A stretch of DNA of 64,000 bases from Fasciolopsis buskii. Lineage: Eukaryota; Platyhelminthes; Trematoda; Plagiorchiida; Fasciolidae. The notes under the pieces were generated by a model, which saw only the letters and a list, made by a program, of their open reading frames with translations, did no database searches and was not told the origin of the DNA. The position numbers were made by a program, and so were the translations under genes. Positions 1 to 13,497 of this stretch are shown one piece after another; positions within the stretch are counted from its first letter, which is position 1, and the number at the start of each line of letters is the position of its first letter. The stretch lies in the NCBI GenBank assembly GCA_008360955.1, contig LUCM01000577.1, forward strand, positions 82,068 to 146,067. The letters are read 5' to 3'.

Positions 1-1794
1 CCTGCCTAGCACCAGGCGTGAGAATTCAGCTGCACAAGTGACTGAGGACGGAATGTGCGTGCGCGACACTCATGTTTGATTTGGGGTTCCTCCATGTGCA
101 CTCATTGGAATTATGTGGCCAGTGCTGGATGTAAGCGATTGTCGCAGGAACAAGTCAGAGAAAGAGTTCATGACTAAACCTGCATCAGAAAACAACACCA
201 TAATTCTGGCATGGTCTATGCCCCATGAAATGCGAGCGGCTGTTGAATATATTAGGATAAGCTAATACACAAGACTGCGATTCGCTGGTGCGAAAGAAAA
301 TATCCAAGTTCCAAGGTACAAATCGTTGGCATTAGCCGAACGTTTGCCATTTGGGCCAACAGGTTTTGAACGACTCATCGCTCCAACCTACAGTGAGGGT
401 TATCTTCATCGTGCTGTACAGCGGACTCAAGGTCCATTTCGTTATCATCACTTCGTTGCGCTAGACTGAATTATTGTAGTAGTGTATGTGGCTGCATGAG
501 AATGACAGTGCGAGGTGTACGAGACAGCCTAGTGAGGCAACCAAACATCGCTCGGTGTAAGAACATCTAGCATTAAATTAGCAGGATATTCTTCGAAGTT
601 AGTTAGACGCACTTTTGATAAGCGATAACCAATGTCTGGTCAGTTAACGCGTGTGTAGAGCACTTAATACGGATAACCCGTCATTAGGCTTGATTGATGA
701 TTGTGTTTGCTCCTAGTCAACATTTATCTTGACCTCCGGGTTGATTTTATGAACCTCAAATGTCATCCACCTGAGATCCCTGGCAAGTCGTAATGGTTTT
801 GAGCAACATGCTAGGAGGTCACTGACGCGAAAGTTAAGTAAAAAGCGTAGCCATGTCAAAGTGGCCATGCAGCTGCTAAGTGGGGTGTTGTATTGTCTGA
901 GATATTCACGGTGTATCAGGATCTTTACGCGGGGAAGTTAGTAAAGTCTGCTGACTGTCACTGAAGACGGTGAAGTGCTAAATGCTGGAGACAGATTCAA
1001 CGATAAGTATTCCTGTGCCATTGTCGATGAAATTTGAGAGCAAAATATACAATGGTAATAGGAATATAGCAACAAACATGTGTGGGCTGATCGCACAGTT
1101 TGTGCCGTCTTAGTTCGATCAGCCTGGTTCGCTTTGTCTTGTTGTAATCGAAGACCCAAACAATCTTCTCTAGAGTCTTATTCTTTGTCTTTCCACCCCT
1201 ACCGTCCTTTATGGCTTTTTTGGTGATTGTTTCGGGGTTGTGTTTGCGACTCATTTGAGTGCGGCAGTCGTAATGCTGCCCGTTTTTGGATGTTTTGACC
1301 TCTTCTCTTAATAAGTAGCGTTCACTCGTCGCAAATAACAAACGAAATCTTTTTGTCTGGATCGCTTCATTCATTTATCGTTGTTTTACGTCGAATTATC
1401 TTTACAATTAAGATCTGGACATCTATCTTAAATATATTTATACTCACGTTGTTGTACTTTCGTTCTCTCTCGTGCACGTTTCTGTCAGTGGTCCAGTACT
1501 CAAGTCTATGTTTCGTGCTGTAATATGAATGCCTCACTTTGTAATCACTTTTTTAGCCTCATAACTGTTGGTTTAAATATAATAAACCAAGTAATCAACG
1601 TTATATTCAGTGTTGTGATTTTTAAATGCTGCAATTCGTATTTTTAGGCGTACATTGCTATGCAGCGAAGTTCGTTCTACTCGTGGTGGGATGTTAATAT
1701 GTCGTGATCATTATGCAGAACGCCTTCCGTGGTCCTTGTAAAATTCACTGACGTATTATATTGGCTATTATCGAAACCCCGAAGTGATGATCTT

Positions 1795-1960
1795 GCCTTC
1801 ACTCATTCTGTAATATGTCCGGGTCTGCTTGTACTCCAAATTCGGTTCGCTGTATCTTATTTTTGAGTAAGTGCGTGGCGATCTTAATCGGTTCATTCTG
1901 AATTTGATTGTCTAATCAATGAACAATACAAATGATGATTCTAGTGATTGTCTGTTTTCT
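1795..1960 (+). repeat. Diverged type I SINE-like unit inside repeat E copy 1
   Basis: Counterpart of 38545-38655 in repeat E copy 1. Recognisable through its alignment (GTGCGTGGCGATCTTAATCG, then CATTCTGAATTTGATTG and CTAATCAATG) rather than by intact promoter boxes. Confidence 0.4.
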
Positions 1961-3011
1961 AGTGATTGGGCATCAGTTGTTGAAATTTTCTTCTTAATGT
2001 TAACCCTATCGAATGTTCTGCATGCATTCATAATAGTGGCTTCGGATTTGTTCCTAACAGGCAGAATTTATGTGTAGATTCAAAATGCCTCTAGACTTTA
2101 TGATTTCATTCTTTGAAAACTACAATTATGTTTAACCTGATCGGCGTGCGAATTTTATGCCTTTGCCTCGGCTCGTTGGTCGATGTTTTTGCTTTGGGCT
2201 TTTGTTAATAGAGATTGTTTCTGTGATCATGCTATGTTGGGTAAGTTGGGTTTGAACAAAAGTAATGTTGCTTCTGACTCGAAATGATGATGCTTCAACC
2301 GGAATATGTGATCTATGCCGTGTGACAAACTAGTTACATCCGCCGGATAGAAAAGACTTGAATATGCCTATTTTGCATATGATAATCCGAAAACTGGAAA
2401 ATCCTGGTTTACATTGATATCAATGGAAAACTTATGGCAATCAAATGACTCTTGGTCTTGAAATGATCTCATGTGATTTTGCAGGATGTTGAGTCGAATG
2501 GATTTTCATTTATCAAATTCCTCTTTTCAGACTAGAATGCTCACCTGACCAAATTCGATTGACATATGGCAAAGGTCTGTTTTAGATTAGAATTTGGCCA
2601 TCAGCATTTGCGACACTCTTCCAATACTGATCCATCTGTCATACTTCACGCTGAGTTGGTAACCTTGTAATAATATCCTTAACGGAATACTAAAATTTCC
2701 AGTAGACTGACTAGGCTATACAGTATGGTTCATCATTAAAACACCAATCGTTCATCTGACACGCGCACTGATACAACTTTAGACGTGTACTGTTAATGCA
2801 ACATCAATTTAATTTCTATGAATTCCCTGTCTACGCGGATGCAAAAACATGACTATACGGGTTTATAATTATCCTAAAACCATGATGCGAAACTAACGCG
2901 GAATAGTGAACGGCGCGATGAAGCACAGGCCCCAGTGTCCATTTGCCACGTCGTTTCTAATGCACAACACAACGCCACGGGAAATCAAAACTAGAACTGA
3001 TGGACGAAGGA

Positions 3012-3155
3012 AATGAACTGGCTAAGGCGTTCGACTCAGAATGTTCGTTCCCTGGTTCTCGTCCCCAGTTCGGGGCCCACGCGGTATATGCACTGCTGTA
3101 CATTCCTAACAAAGGATGACACACAGCTGTCCAGTCTCTCCACTGCTCTTTGTGT
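3012..3155 (+). repeat. tRNA-derived SINE-like unit, type I (copy a)
   Basis: Has an A-box-like start (TGGCTAAGGCGTTCGACTC) and a B-box-like stretch (TGGTTCTCGTCCC) about 30 bases on. The body motif follows: GGCCCACGCGGTATATGCA, then TTCCTAACAAAGGATGA and CAGCTGTCCAG. The same order of motifs recurs at 37515, 16783 and 17032. The pol III box spacing is typical of tRNA-derived SINEs. It lies at the end of repeat E copy 1 and is shared with copy 2, so it pre-dates their divergence. Confidence 0.65.
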
Positions 3156-3206
3156 AGGCGTCATACTGTCACATTTCCATCCCTGCCCTCCAACTCTGCT
3201 TCCATT

Positions 3207-3794
3207 TAGCTTTGTACACTCGCTGTCATTTGCAGCAATCAATATACAATATCAGTTAGCACACGAATTTGAGAATAACGAATGGATTGAGTCCCTGTAC
3301 AAACGAAAGATAACCTACTGTAGGTTGAGCGATGCGCTTCAAAACCTTTGGCCCAAATGCAAATGGTACATCCCGTTGACTGGAAACTGATTTTTTCGGA
3401 CCAGCAATCAGTCTCTGTTAGATTATCCTAATATTTCAACACGCTGCAAATTATGGTGTTGTTTTCTGCCAGTTAGTTCACTGAACTCTCTGACTTCTCC
3501 TGTACAATCGAATCCCAGCACTGCAATAACTTCCAATGAGTCACATGAGACAAATCAAACAATGAGTTGGCGCACCCATTCGTCCATGTATTGTGCATAA
3601 TTCTCAGCTGGTGTAACTTTTCCGGTCCACTGGTTCCGGCAGTGATTCATCTCCCCGTCCGAATAGTACTATTGACAAAGATTCAGTTTTCGATTGATTC
3701 GAGCGACAAGCGTATTTGGAAGCATCCTTCAGTTTTCTCTCCAGCGCTATCTATTGAATTCAAATCTGTACTGCATGGAAATTGAGACAGTGGT
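3207..3794 (+). repeat. 588-base near-identical direct repeat, left copy
   Basis: Matches 39545-40132 at a constant offset of 36,338 with no net indel. I noticed only two mismatches (A/G near 3265, C/A near 3528). It lies just past the end of repeat E copy 1 and is inverted relative to the homologous part of that copy (1 to about 535), so 1-535 and 3207-3619 form a large imperfect inverted repeat. A 72-codon frame (3567-3785) is carried identically in both copies but shows no protein family. Confidence 0.95.
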
Positions 3795-6700
3795 GAACAG
3801 TTTTTGGTGGATTCGTTCATTTATGCACTTCTGAAAAATTTACTAAAGACCACATTTTTCATCTGATCTAATTCCAGGTCAGGTTGCATAAGAAATTCAG
3901 GCTGCAGTTAACTTGAATTGGGGTTCATGTGAAAATGTTTTAGGCAACAGACCTGTGAACATCTTACTTGGCCTGGAATTTGGTTGAATTCTTCGTGGTA
4001 AAGTTGGTCGTTTTAAACAGTACTTTAAATGTCTACTTGAATGACAGTGGTCCTGGCGGCGGAACGTTTGCACAATTCGGTTAGGACCGAAAACGAGGTT
4101 GATAGTTTGCAGATAACAATTGTAGTAATTATTTTACCGTACTAACTACATAAACGGGTACATAGGCTTTCATCGGCAAATTTCGTCCGTATTATTGCGT
4201 TATATGTCTGAGCTTGGGATCACTGTTCATCATGGCAAACTGGTTTATGCCATCTTCAATCGGACTTTGTCAAAAATTGAAAGTCACCAATCAACGATTT
4301 GTTTGCATTCTTCACTTATCTTCAACTGGTTTACCACCGTAGTTCATTTGTTTTTCGCATTGATATATAATTATTTTTAAGTATTCGTGCGTGCCCTTTT
4401 TCGCCTCCGGTTTCATAGTCACTCATCATATTTGTTCATAACAAGTGTCTATTTTAATTTATTATCATTCCCTCAGCATTTTGATCGGATATTTGTAGAA
4501 TCATGCATGGCGTGCAATAAATAGTGTAATATCCATTTTACCGGGGCGCAGCTAGTTACTATTATTGTGCCCAAGTAGTTGGTCCACAATACGTTCGACT
4601 TCAATTGTCGCCTGTTCAGATTCTTGGTGTGTATACTTATGTGCTGTGATTGTCACGGATGGATCCACGTAAGACGTTTATCAGGGTTACGTTATGAACC
4701 CTCTGAAGGACATATGCCAGTAAATATTCACGAAATGATACCGAATAATCAGGAAATTGTTCTTTTCAATCGCATTGACGTCACTGTCAGAGCTGTGAAC
4801 CGGAGTCGAACACAGGCTTTATGAAATGTTTCACAACTGACACCTGGTACTCTTTCTGCAAATGACATTTTCAGACACCACTGCAGACTGGAATTGAGAT
4901 GCATGCCTATTGAGTTTTATTCAGAATCATTTTGTGACTTTTCGTTTCCGCTTATGTCATCTTGCAAGATAGTTGATTTGGATGACTTAGAGAAATTCTA
5001 TCCCCACGGTATGGATTTCCGTTTTCACTACATCTTCCTCGAGCATGCTCCCTGAGCGTTTGAGTGAAGCAACTAATTAAAAAGTACGAAGCTTCGGAAA
5101 TAATGTTGTTCATTCTCTACAATTTTGCTCTGTGACAGTCAGTTGATTGTGATATCCTATCTAGGGGTTTGGAGTGAAATCGGAGGTGTTCCTATTAGTA
5201 ATCATTTTACCGAGTGCCTGTTCATTTGCTAATACTTATCCGGATTGGTTTGATACGGATTGTTATGGCGCTAAGGTTGTGATTAACTGGAAACAAGCAA
5301 TTTCCCTGCACATTTTTGTACTCTCGTAAAAAGGCCAAATTAAATTGGAATTGGGAATTAAAATGTATTTATCAGGACCGTCAACCATAAGCAAACTATA
5401 CCTAACCTACTTAAAGTGCAGCGACGCAACTGAAACATTTCTGAAAGGGTCGAAATGAACGGAAAAGTGGTGATAACTTCCCTTTTGTATGAAATTTAGA
5501 GTTATATTTGTCAGCCACGCGACTGTACTGTTTTGTCAGTGCGCAATTCATTAAACTATCCACCGGTACAGAAACAAAGCCGTTGTACACTTAAACAGAA
5601 ACTGAGCTGACGACTGTAGGCTTAGGAAGTTGGGGCGGTTTGTGGCTTAATCTGTCAAGGATGCAAACTGTGTCACAAACGAGACTCACTTATGACAGTA
5701 ATTTGTGATGATTATTTAGCTAGTTCGAGGGTTTATTAGCCTGTTTCTTCTGTTGATAATCTCTTTTATGTGCACTTTGGAACACTCACAGAATTGAAAA
5801 TAACAATCTATGGAAGTACATAAATCGAAAGTGGATTCTCATCAACTAAATCTGCTTGAAAATTCTTAGGGTGAAGGAAACCCTCCCCGGACGAAGTTAA
5901 TCTATTTCAAAGATTCGTTGCATCTGAAGTAAAGTTCTGTCACAAAACCGTACACAGCTTATCTTTCACACGTGTAGTTTGCTCACGTGAATTGTCTGTC
6001 ACCAGCAACACAATAAAACACCTCAGTATTTGTTACAATCTCCCGTTAGCTCAAGTTGCAGGATCTTTATTTGAAGAATTTGATTCATACGTGTCGTTCA
6101 TTTGAAGCATGTCATTGTTTCGTGTGTGCGGATGTTTCCACAATCGAGTGAAACTTCCTTGGGAGCTATTTATTTGCTAACTGCCATCTCATTTTCATAC
6201 TTAACTGTCGACCTAATCAAAGTTGCTCAAAAGATGACTATTAACAACACAAAAACTTCGAAGTTATCTGAAATTGTGACGAATCGTCCTAGTCAATGTT
6301 TTGAGAACGACGGGTGGACTGGTGAACGACGAAGACACGGATGCAATCCTGAAATCCTAAATCAGTACCGCTTATGGGGCACGCAAATGAAATATGATCT
6401 CAACGCTGAAACAAATAAGCGATCACGCTTTAAGAGGTGAAAAAGCGACTCCATTCCACAATTGTATTTTTTCTGATCAAACGAAATCCGGATGCACCAA
6501 CTCGTAAATTAAAATTACAGTTCGCTGCTGATTATTCATGGTTATGCTACTTCCAGATAAAATGTCACTTGGTGCTCAAATCTTTAAGCACATTTATCAT
6601 TCTGGAAAGTTTGATCGACAGACAGGCAAAGCTCCAATTCATAGCATTTACTACATATTAGTGACGTATTAGACGGCAAAAATATTTGGCTGGTAGACAA

Positions 6701-9700
6701 TGTGATTTCACGTATGGTGAACGAATTTGCAAAACCCTTTGGAACAACATCTTGTGCTATTTGGAAATCCATCTCATTCCCGGTATCGACTTCTGGAGGT
6801 TGTTTTTGATGGCATTATACAGCTGAACATTATGGCTGAGTCATTTTTAGATGCATAGTTAGGTGATATGAGGGCAACTATGGTTGACTGGTGTCCGAGT
6901 AGGGACTTTAGAACAGAAATCCACCGTAAGTTGTTCATGTGGGAAATTTGCTCCCGTATTGTCTCCCACCTTTCATGGTGCTTTTGTGCGCAGTGTTGGC
7001 ATGTAATTTGTGGGCTAAACAGCTTCAAAGAAAAACCCCGTCTGCCCTTACTTCATCTACAATTTATGTTGCTTCAAAAGGTCTCTAGCTTTTGCAAAAA
7101 ATAACTACCTCTTAAAAACCGTGATAAGCCCATTTTTTGAAGAAAATCCTCTATGGAAGTCATGTTTATTTTATGGTTTTCTTTTTCTTGGGATCAATCA
7201 ATTTTTCCCTGTTATTTAATTTGGAGGTTGAAATACACACGCAGAAAATACATTCTCCGATTAAAATAAGTATCTTAACTTATTATCATTTTTTTCTCTG
7301 GGTGCTGTTTTCTTTCATAATTTTGCTATAAAGATGAAATTTTTGGAATAATTGGAGATCGTTTACTGAGAATCAAAGATAAGCATCGGAAGCAAAGTTA
7401 TCTGCCATTTTTTTCTAGTTTATTTGTAACATGGAAATGTTTTAAAAGAAATTTATTTACGTGCGTTCGAAACTGAATATCATCCGGAAGAAATAGCATT
7501 GAATGGTCAACCTTCCGTCTATCAAGGACACAGTCGTAACACAGAATCATCACTGTCATGGTCTTAGAATGTGCACTGCCCAAATTAGAATCCAGCGCTG
7601 GCGGACCATTACACAGAAGATGACATAATGAGTATTGACATATCTAGTTGTATTCCGTTAAAAAGTGTAATACTAGAAAACGTCCAATGGACTCTGTCAC
7701 TTATATACATATAAATATCAGTTTGACAGGGCTACTAGGAAGAGCTTTTATTTAGAATGGATTATCTACTCGTTTTTTCTAATCCCAGCTTTCGGTGTCA
7801 ACTTTTGCACGGCTTTATAGACGTAGGTTCTGCGCTGCCCTTTCCACCGGGTCCGGAAAAATGTGTCTGTCCAGTTTTCTATCCTTATCCCTTTTGGTTC
7901 GACCTGTTCTTTATTCACAGCGTCAGGCCAGACTAAAGCGCCATATTAAATTTTTGTTCTTAAAATATTCCCTGTATGCAAAATATTCTTAAATAGTAAG
8001 ACAATATGAAAATATCGCCTCATCTGGATATTTTGATTAGACAGCACTTACTGGCAGTGTACTTTTCTTCCCTAGACAGCTTTAGATAACAGATTACGAA
8101 CGGTTCAAAAAAGACGGCCATTATAAGAGTTAACTTCGTGCAACCTGATCAAGTTGTGATGCGCACATTTTGTAACAAAAATTAAATGATTGCCAAACCG
8201 AGCTTGGAGCTAAATTCTCGTCTCTTTCCGACAAAATCGTTTCATAATTTATTCACAGTTATGCGATGCTGTCAGCTGTCTTCTGCTTCACAAATTTTGA
8301 CAAGGAATTCGAAGCCAAAACGCCAGTTTGATTGTGGACGGATGTTATTCTCAAAAGAGCGCGAAATGTGCTAAACAACTGTTTTTCTACTACTCCTTTG
8401 GGTTTTTCATAAATGACCAAAAATACATATGGTACTGCTTACCTGGCACATGACTACAAATTTTAAATAACTGCATTTCTAGCCAACCTGCGCATTTTCG
8501 AAGATGTGGCTGAATATGTTTGAAAATGACAGAACAATTGGAGACCACGTTATCCCTCAGTTATCGGGAATAAAATGTCATTCGTAGGTTGCCGTGATCA
8601 AAATTCACTCATTTTGTTGACCGCAACCAAAAGAGTGGTCTGCAAATTTCATCCTAATCGTGTTCCTGCATCTCGTTTTGTTGTAGAGCATCTTACTGAT
8701 GTCGCCAATTTACAATGTGTTTGGGGTCCTTCATTGTGGCCTGGCGATTAAGATTCTAGAGCATTCAACGGGATGAAGGAATAGATGGCGTTCATGCCTG
8801 ACTTCGTGATACCTTTATAGTTAGTCATTTTAACATTTTAACCTATTCCTCAAATTTTGACGTAAGTAGGGTTTACAAGATCTTATCGTCAGTAGTGGCC
8901 AGTTATCTTCAGAGGATGCAACCCCAAATGACTGGAACTATGGTTTTGAGTCACTCATTTGATAAGCAATGCAAAAACTGAAACACAGTTTACAAGGGAA
9001 CGTTTCCTGGTGGTTTCTCTCCTAAACTGTTACAAACCAGAAACAAAATATTATAGTAGATGAAGGGAAAAATCTCCCGAGATCAAGGAAGGAATAAAAC
9101 TAAATGAAAGCAGATGAGTTATCTTCGATCGGCTGAAAATCAAATGCAAACTAAACCTCTAGATGGTGATAAGCATCCGATGTTATCCCTTTGGGTCTGA
9201 ATAATGCATTCTGTACCCAAGAACGTTCCATCGTTCTTTTTCAGCCAAGCTCACCTTTTCAGTTTCACTTCATGGTATTTGTTAAAAGTTGACAAGCATG
9301 ACTAGCACATTTGTGTCCTTAGTAAGAATAATTGAATATGGACGAAATAACCGTATTCATTTCTTTCGAGAGTAAAACTCACCAGTCCGCTTACTTTACT
9401 ATTATTCACTATATGTGCGGCTGCCTAATGGACACGTAAATAGATAATTATCGGATAATGAAGTTCCATTTTTATCCGAAAGAATAAATGTTATGTACAC
9501 AGTGAATAAACTTAAATTTGGAAAAATAATCTCCTCTAAATCTGGAGACGTTACTTTCAGAAATGAGCTCTCCCTTTATGGATTGAAAACCTATTTGTAT
9601 TTTCTTGAAACAAGAAACACAGGTTTTGTTTTCTCCTGGGAAACCAAGCTGTTTGTTTAAAAGAAAGAAACAAGTGGCAAACCAGTTCTCTTTTCGAGAA

Positions 9701-12700
9701 CTGAGCGATTAACTTGGATGTTAAAACAGGCACAACCACTCGAGCGGTAGATCGGCGAAAGACACTTGGCAAAACGATTCCAAGATTTGAAAAGCAGTTT
9801 TGAGTCAGACTGAACACTAGCCATTCAAGGTTTATCCAAGACAATTTGATACTAACTCTAACTGTTTATTATCCATGTGGCCAGACCCTAGAATAATATA
9901 CACATCTTTGTTTTTGAACAGCTGAAACCTCTTTTTAAATGTTACAGTGGAAAAGTTCTTATTGAAAGCTGGAAAGATCGGTTGGAATCTTAGCTTCCCG
10001 ATAGGACACGGGAACTGACTGATCGAAGTCACTTCGGGAATGGTCTCAACTTTAAAACTCCACCGGATTAAAACCCTAAGGTGCCAAATTGGATGTGACG
10101 TCTCCAATGAGGAAAAAAGAATGTTCAACTGAACTTGAAAAATGGCGAAGGCCCGGTGTACTTCGTAAATGATTTCTTCTCTGAGTTGAAACTTTGGAGG
10201 TATTTCCAAGCACCATCTTCTTAGAAGTTGATATGGGGGCCACAATTCAGTTTTTGCATACTGGTCTATAGAAAGACCTGTAATTAGTTAGATAGGATAT
10301 TTAAAAATTTTTTTGCGAAATGCATTAGCTTGGAATATCTGAACCCTCTAACTACCCGAAACAAACTAAGGTAACAAAAACAGACGTTGTATGAGTTGGG
10401 CTGTGCAGCAAAATGTGAACATAATTCTACCAGCACTTCCCAGCAAGCATAGATTATTCACCCTCTCTAATTGTTAACCTGTACACTTCAGTACAGAGGT
10501 AAGCAAATCAATCCAATCAAACTTCGTATTAAACTGCTAGCTAGAATAAATGAAAGGACAGGCAATGTGAAGCACACAAAGACTACCGCCTAGGCTTCTT
10601 GGCGGTGATGAGTATATGGGACTTAAATCGATCGGTCACTTATCTGATGACCAAATTTACACCGGCCAGTTCTGTTGTAACGACACTTCCCTATCAGGGA
10701 TAATCGCCGGTGTATGGTTACCTTGCTGCGGTTGGAAATGCAAGCTGAGTTTGATAATCTGGCTTAGAAGAATCACACGAAGCTCCGCGGCAGTTTGTTG
10801 GACATGAACCCCGTGAGATTAAGGAGTTTGACACTGAATTTTGTATGGATAAATAAATTCACACACATGGTGTATGACCGGTGATCAGGAAATCCAAATC
10901 TTCCAGTTCATACTTGGATGATGCAGCTTCAAATCCAGGTCTCAAATTTATCTTTCTTAATTGAGATTCTGTGATCAACTATTTCTTGATTCCTTTAAGA
11001 ACTCTCCCTGCCCCGTTATAGTTGAAAAAAATGACTAGGGTTTAGTAATACAACTAACTAAAGACGTCTACACTGTAAACAGTTAAGCACAGGCTTTTAG
11101 CCATGGTAAATGTGTACACAAGTTAGTTACTTACTATATATAAACAAACGTCATACCTAAATTAAGGTATCATCAAAATCGACGAGAACGTTGCCTCTTC
11201 GGCATATTTCTGCCCCGTATACAACGGCATAGCAAACAACTGTTGGCATTTCTATTGACTGGACTTATTATTCTCACTTTTACAATGAGACAGCGTGATG
11301 GCTCTTGTTCGATGACGACATCAACGTCATACAGCACAGATTTTTCCATTTTTTTCATCAAAGGTAGGCACAACAGTGAACGACTGTGAACGCTAAAGGA
11401 TGTAAAAGGAGTGTTGTGTTTAATACAATGTACAAGAGACAGTGTCACTCACTTGATCCATGATAAGGCGATCACCTGGCACCGAGTTAAACGACATAAT
11501 TCTATTCCGGGTACAATTTCGGGTATGGTTACTTCTCAACTGAGAGCTGGAACAGTCATTCACTGCGACTGAGCTGACAAATGTCAAATGCTTCAAACAA
11601 TGGATGAAGGTGGGTATCCTTATTTGCCATCTCCAGATGACTCAGTGTTCCGTTAATTCCGACTGAACCATTGACATGATTGCAAATCTGTGCGTTCTTT
11701 TGATCGCACTGTAAGCTAAACCACAAAATCCCACTGCGGTCCGTCAAGTCCGATGAGTTTTGTTTTTAACTACAGGAACAAATCAGATTGACGCTTTGGA
11801 TTCAAAAGAAAATTGAATGAGTAGATTTTACCTAGATTTGATTTCAAGACCATTCCATTGCTTACACATGTAATGTCACAGTTTATTAAACAAAATTATC
11901 CAATCGAATCAAGATCATTATGCTTAGTATCAAGGGTATGAAATTAGGAATACATAACATTGGTCCGGACAGGAGTGCAGTTTATAAGGATTGCATAAAC
12001 GTTTACCTGAATGGCTGAACGGGTTTCTTCCATGAATACAATAGGGGTTGAGGTAGGTGATTTGGGATAGCAAAAAATAATTTCACTGTCGCAGCAGATT
12101 TTGTTCATTTTCTTGTCATATCCATTTTTTCGAATAGCTTAAAGATTTATAAGTTGAAAATGGGTGTTCATTGTCCTTATGTTTGTTTACTTTGCAATTT
12201 TAAATATGGCTACTCCCCTGACTGTTCTGTTCCGGATTGCGAACGAACGATCACATCCCAATATCGTTTTTTCTAGTTTCCACGTGACTTGGGTCGAGCG
12301 AACGAATGAATAACGGGAGGTAGGGTGAAATTCACTTTCTTTTATCGGAATCACTTACCAGTTTAGGTGATTAGGAACGATAGCTTAAAAAACCGATTTG
12401 TTCAAACCTTAAATTCCCGTTTTTGCTTCTCTCATCATGCCAAAGGGCCGAGGTCTTCATAGTTACTTCTGCTCAAAAAATGTTCCGCAGCAAAAGGATT
12501 CCATGATTTTTTACTCTTGGCAGGGATTTTTCTTTGCGATATAAGAATCCTCGACTGATTACTCAAACATACTGATCTACCATAAAAGTCTACTGTAAAT
12601 GAAATTACAGAGAGATGACAAAGAGTCAAGAACACTCTTTCAGTTCCATGTTGCTGATGACAAAGTTCACTCAACCGTTCAGAGCCAGTCTTGATAGTAT

Positions 12701-13415
12701 CTTGTTTAAGATTAATATTCTACTAACGTTGGTTAATCTCTCATTCACGTTCCAGCTTTGGGTCGACGAATATACATCAGTGAAGATTCATAACAAGGAT
12801 GGAGCTGATGCCGAACACTTACGTATTACTTTAATTGTGATTTGGGCAGATGTTTATCGTTTGCTGTCAGTGTTTTCACACCAATGTTGTTTTTGCTCGT
12901 CAGCATAGGAGAGAAATATGAGTCAAATCAAAATAGACAAAAGTAATGAACTTCTTACTGTGTTCCCATTAGTAACCATCGATTTAGAAATGCATTCTGA
13001 TTTCGGCGAGTTGGAGATAGAAAATCTTCCCGAGCTATGCCATGTAGTAATCATTTCGGGGCGAAGAAATATCTTACTTGTCGTCAGGTTTCGTAAACCC
13101 CGCTGTGCACAACAACCAATCACATGTGGCTCGGAAGTGTCGCGAAGTAGAACATTTCAATAAAAATAATTCACCAGTAAGTTGGTGATTCTAACAGTTT
13201 ACGGGCAGGTGTTTTAAGCACATTAGGCGTTGACAGACCCGCACACCCCCAGAATTAGCACAACATTGATCTGTGTCTGTCAATCAATTGTTTTCACATA
13301 CCAGGTTCGATTTTGTCCAATGCTATTCAGTTCACTGGAATTATTTGCACGTGAGAAGAGCTAAACACAATGGCCGCACGAAAGTGTGTTATTTGTTCGT
13401 TTTCTTTTCGCTTTA
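3795..13415. other. Non-coding or unassigned stretch
   Basis: AT-rich DNA with scattered frames of 60-140 codons on both strands. The longest is 10245-9832 on minus, next to 9844-9557. None shows a domain, signal peptide plus mature part, or splice-site pairing that would make a credible exon. A small hairpin ACCGCC/GGCGGT lies at 10585-10606. No repeat copies were recognised. Confidence 0.4.
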
Positions 13416-13497
13416 GAGTCGCTTTCGCTAAGTGGACATTCAGGTGTCTGCTCCTCGACATGGCCCAGCACACTTTAGGTTCGAGTCCCGTCTTGAA
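13416..13497 (+). repeat. tRNA-like sequence (SINE head or tRNA pseudogene)
   Basis: A-box-like TCGCTAAGTGG (13425-13435) and a perfect-looking B-box AGGTTCGAGTCCC (13477-13489) are about 41 bases apart, a tRNA-like spacing. Acceptor-stem pairing is not convincing. No second copy was noticed in the window. Confidence 0.4.

Larger units (their letters stand above)
1..3185 (-). repeat. Long interspersed repeat E, copy 1 (cut by the window edge)
   Basis: Read on the minus strand, this segment aligns collinearly with 37475-39957 on plus. Anchor pairs noticed include 941-1000 with 39140-39215, 1520-1820 with 38660-38880, 2040-2120 with 38410-38470, 2290-2400 with 38170-38275, 2570-2780 with 37870-38035 and 2990-3130 with 37525-37665. 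The copies are well diverged, with many small indels. This copy is longer, partly because a block of roughly 150 bases near 1120-1270 is absent from copy 2. A 125-codon minus-strand frame (1374-997) spans that block, but its flanks are out of frame in the other copy, so I do not call it a gene. No transposase, integrase or reverse transcriptase was recognised. The true left end lies outside the window. Confidence 0.85.

Noticed and set aside
9557..10245. Two adjoining minus frames of 137 and 95 codons
   Set aside because: No recognisable motifs, no splice sites linking them, low-complexity hydrophobic and aromatic composition typical of chance frames in AT-rich DNA.
10585..10606. ACCGCC/GGCGGT hairpin as a terminator or regulatory element
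   Set aside because: Only a 6-bp stem with no adjacent gene; expected by chance in a window this size.
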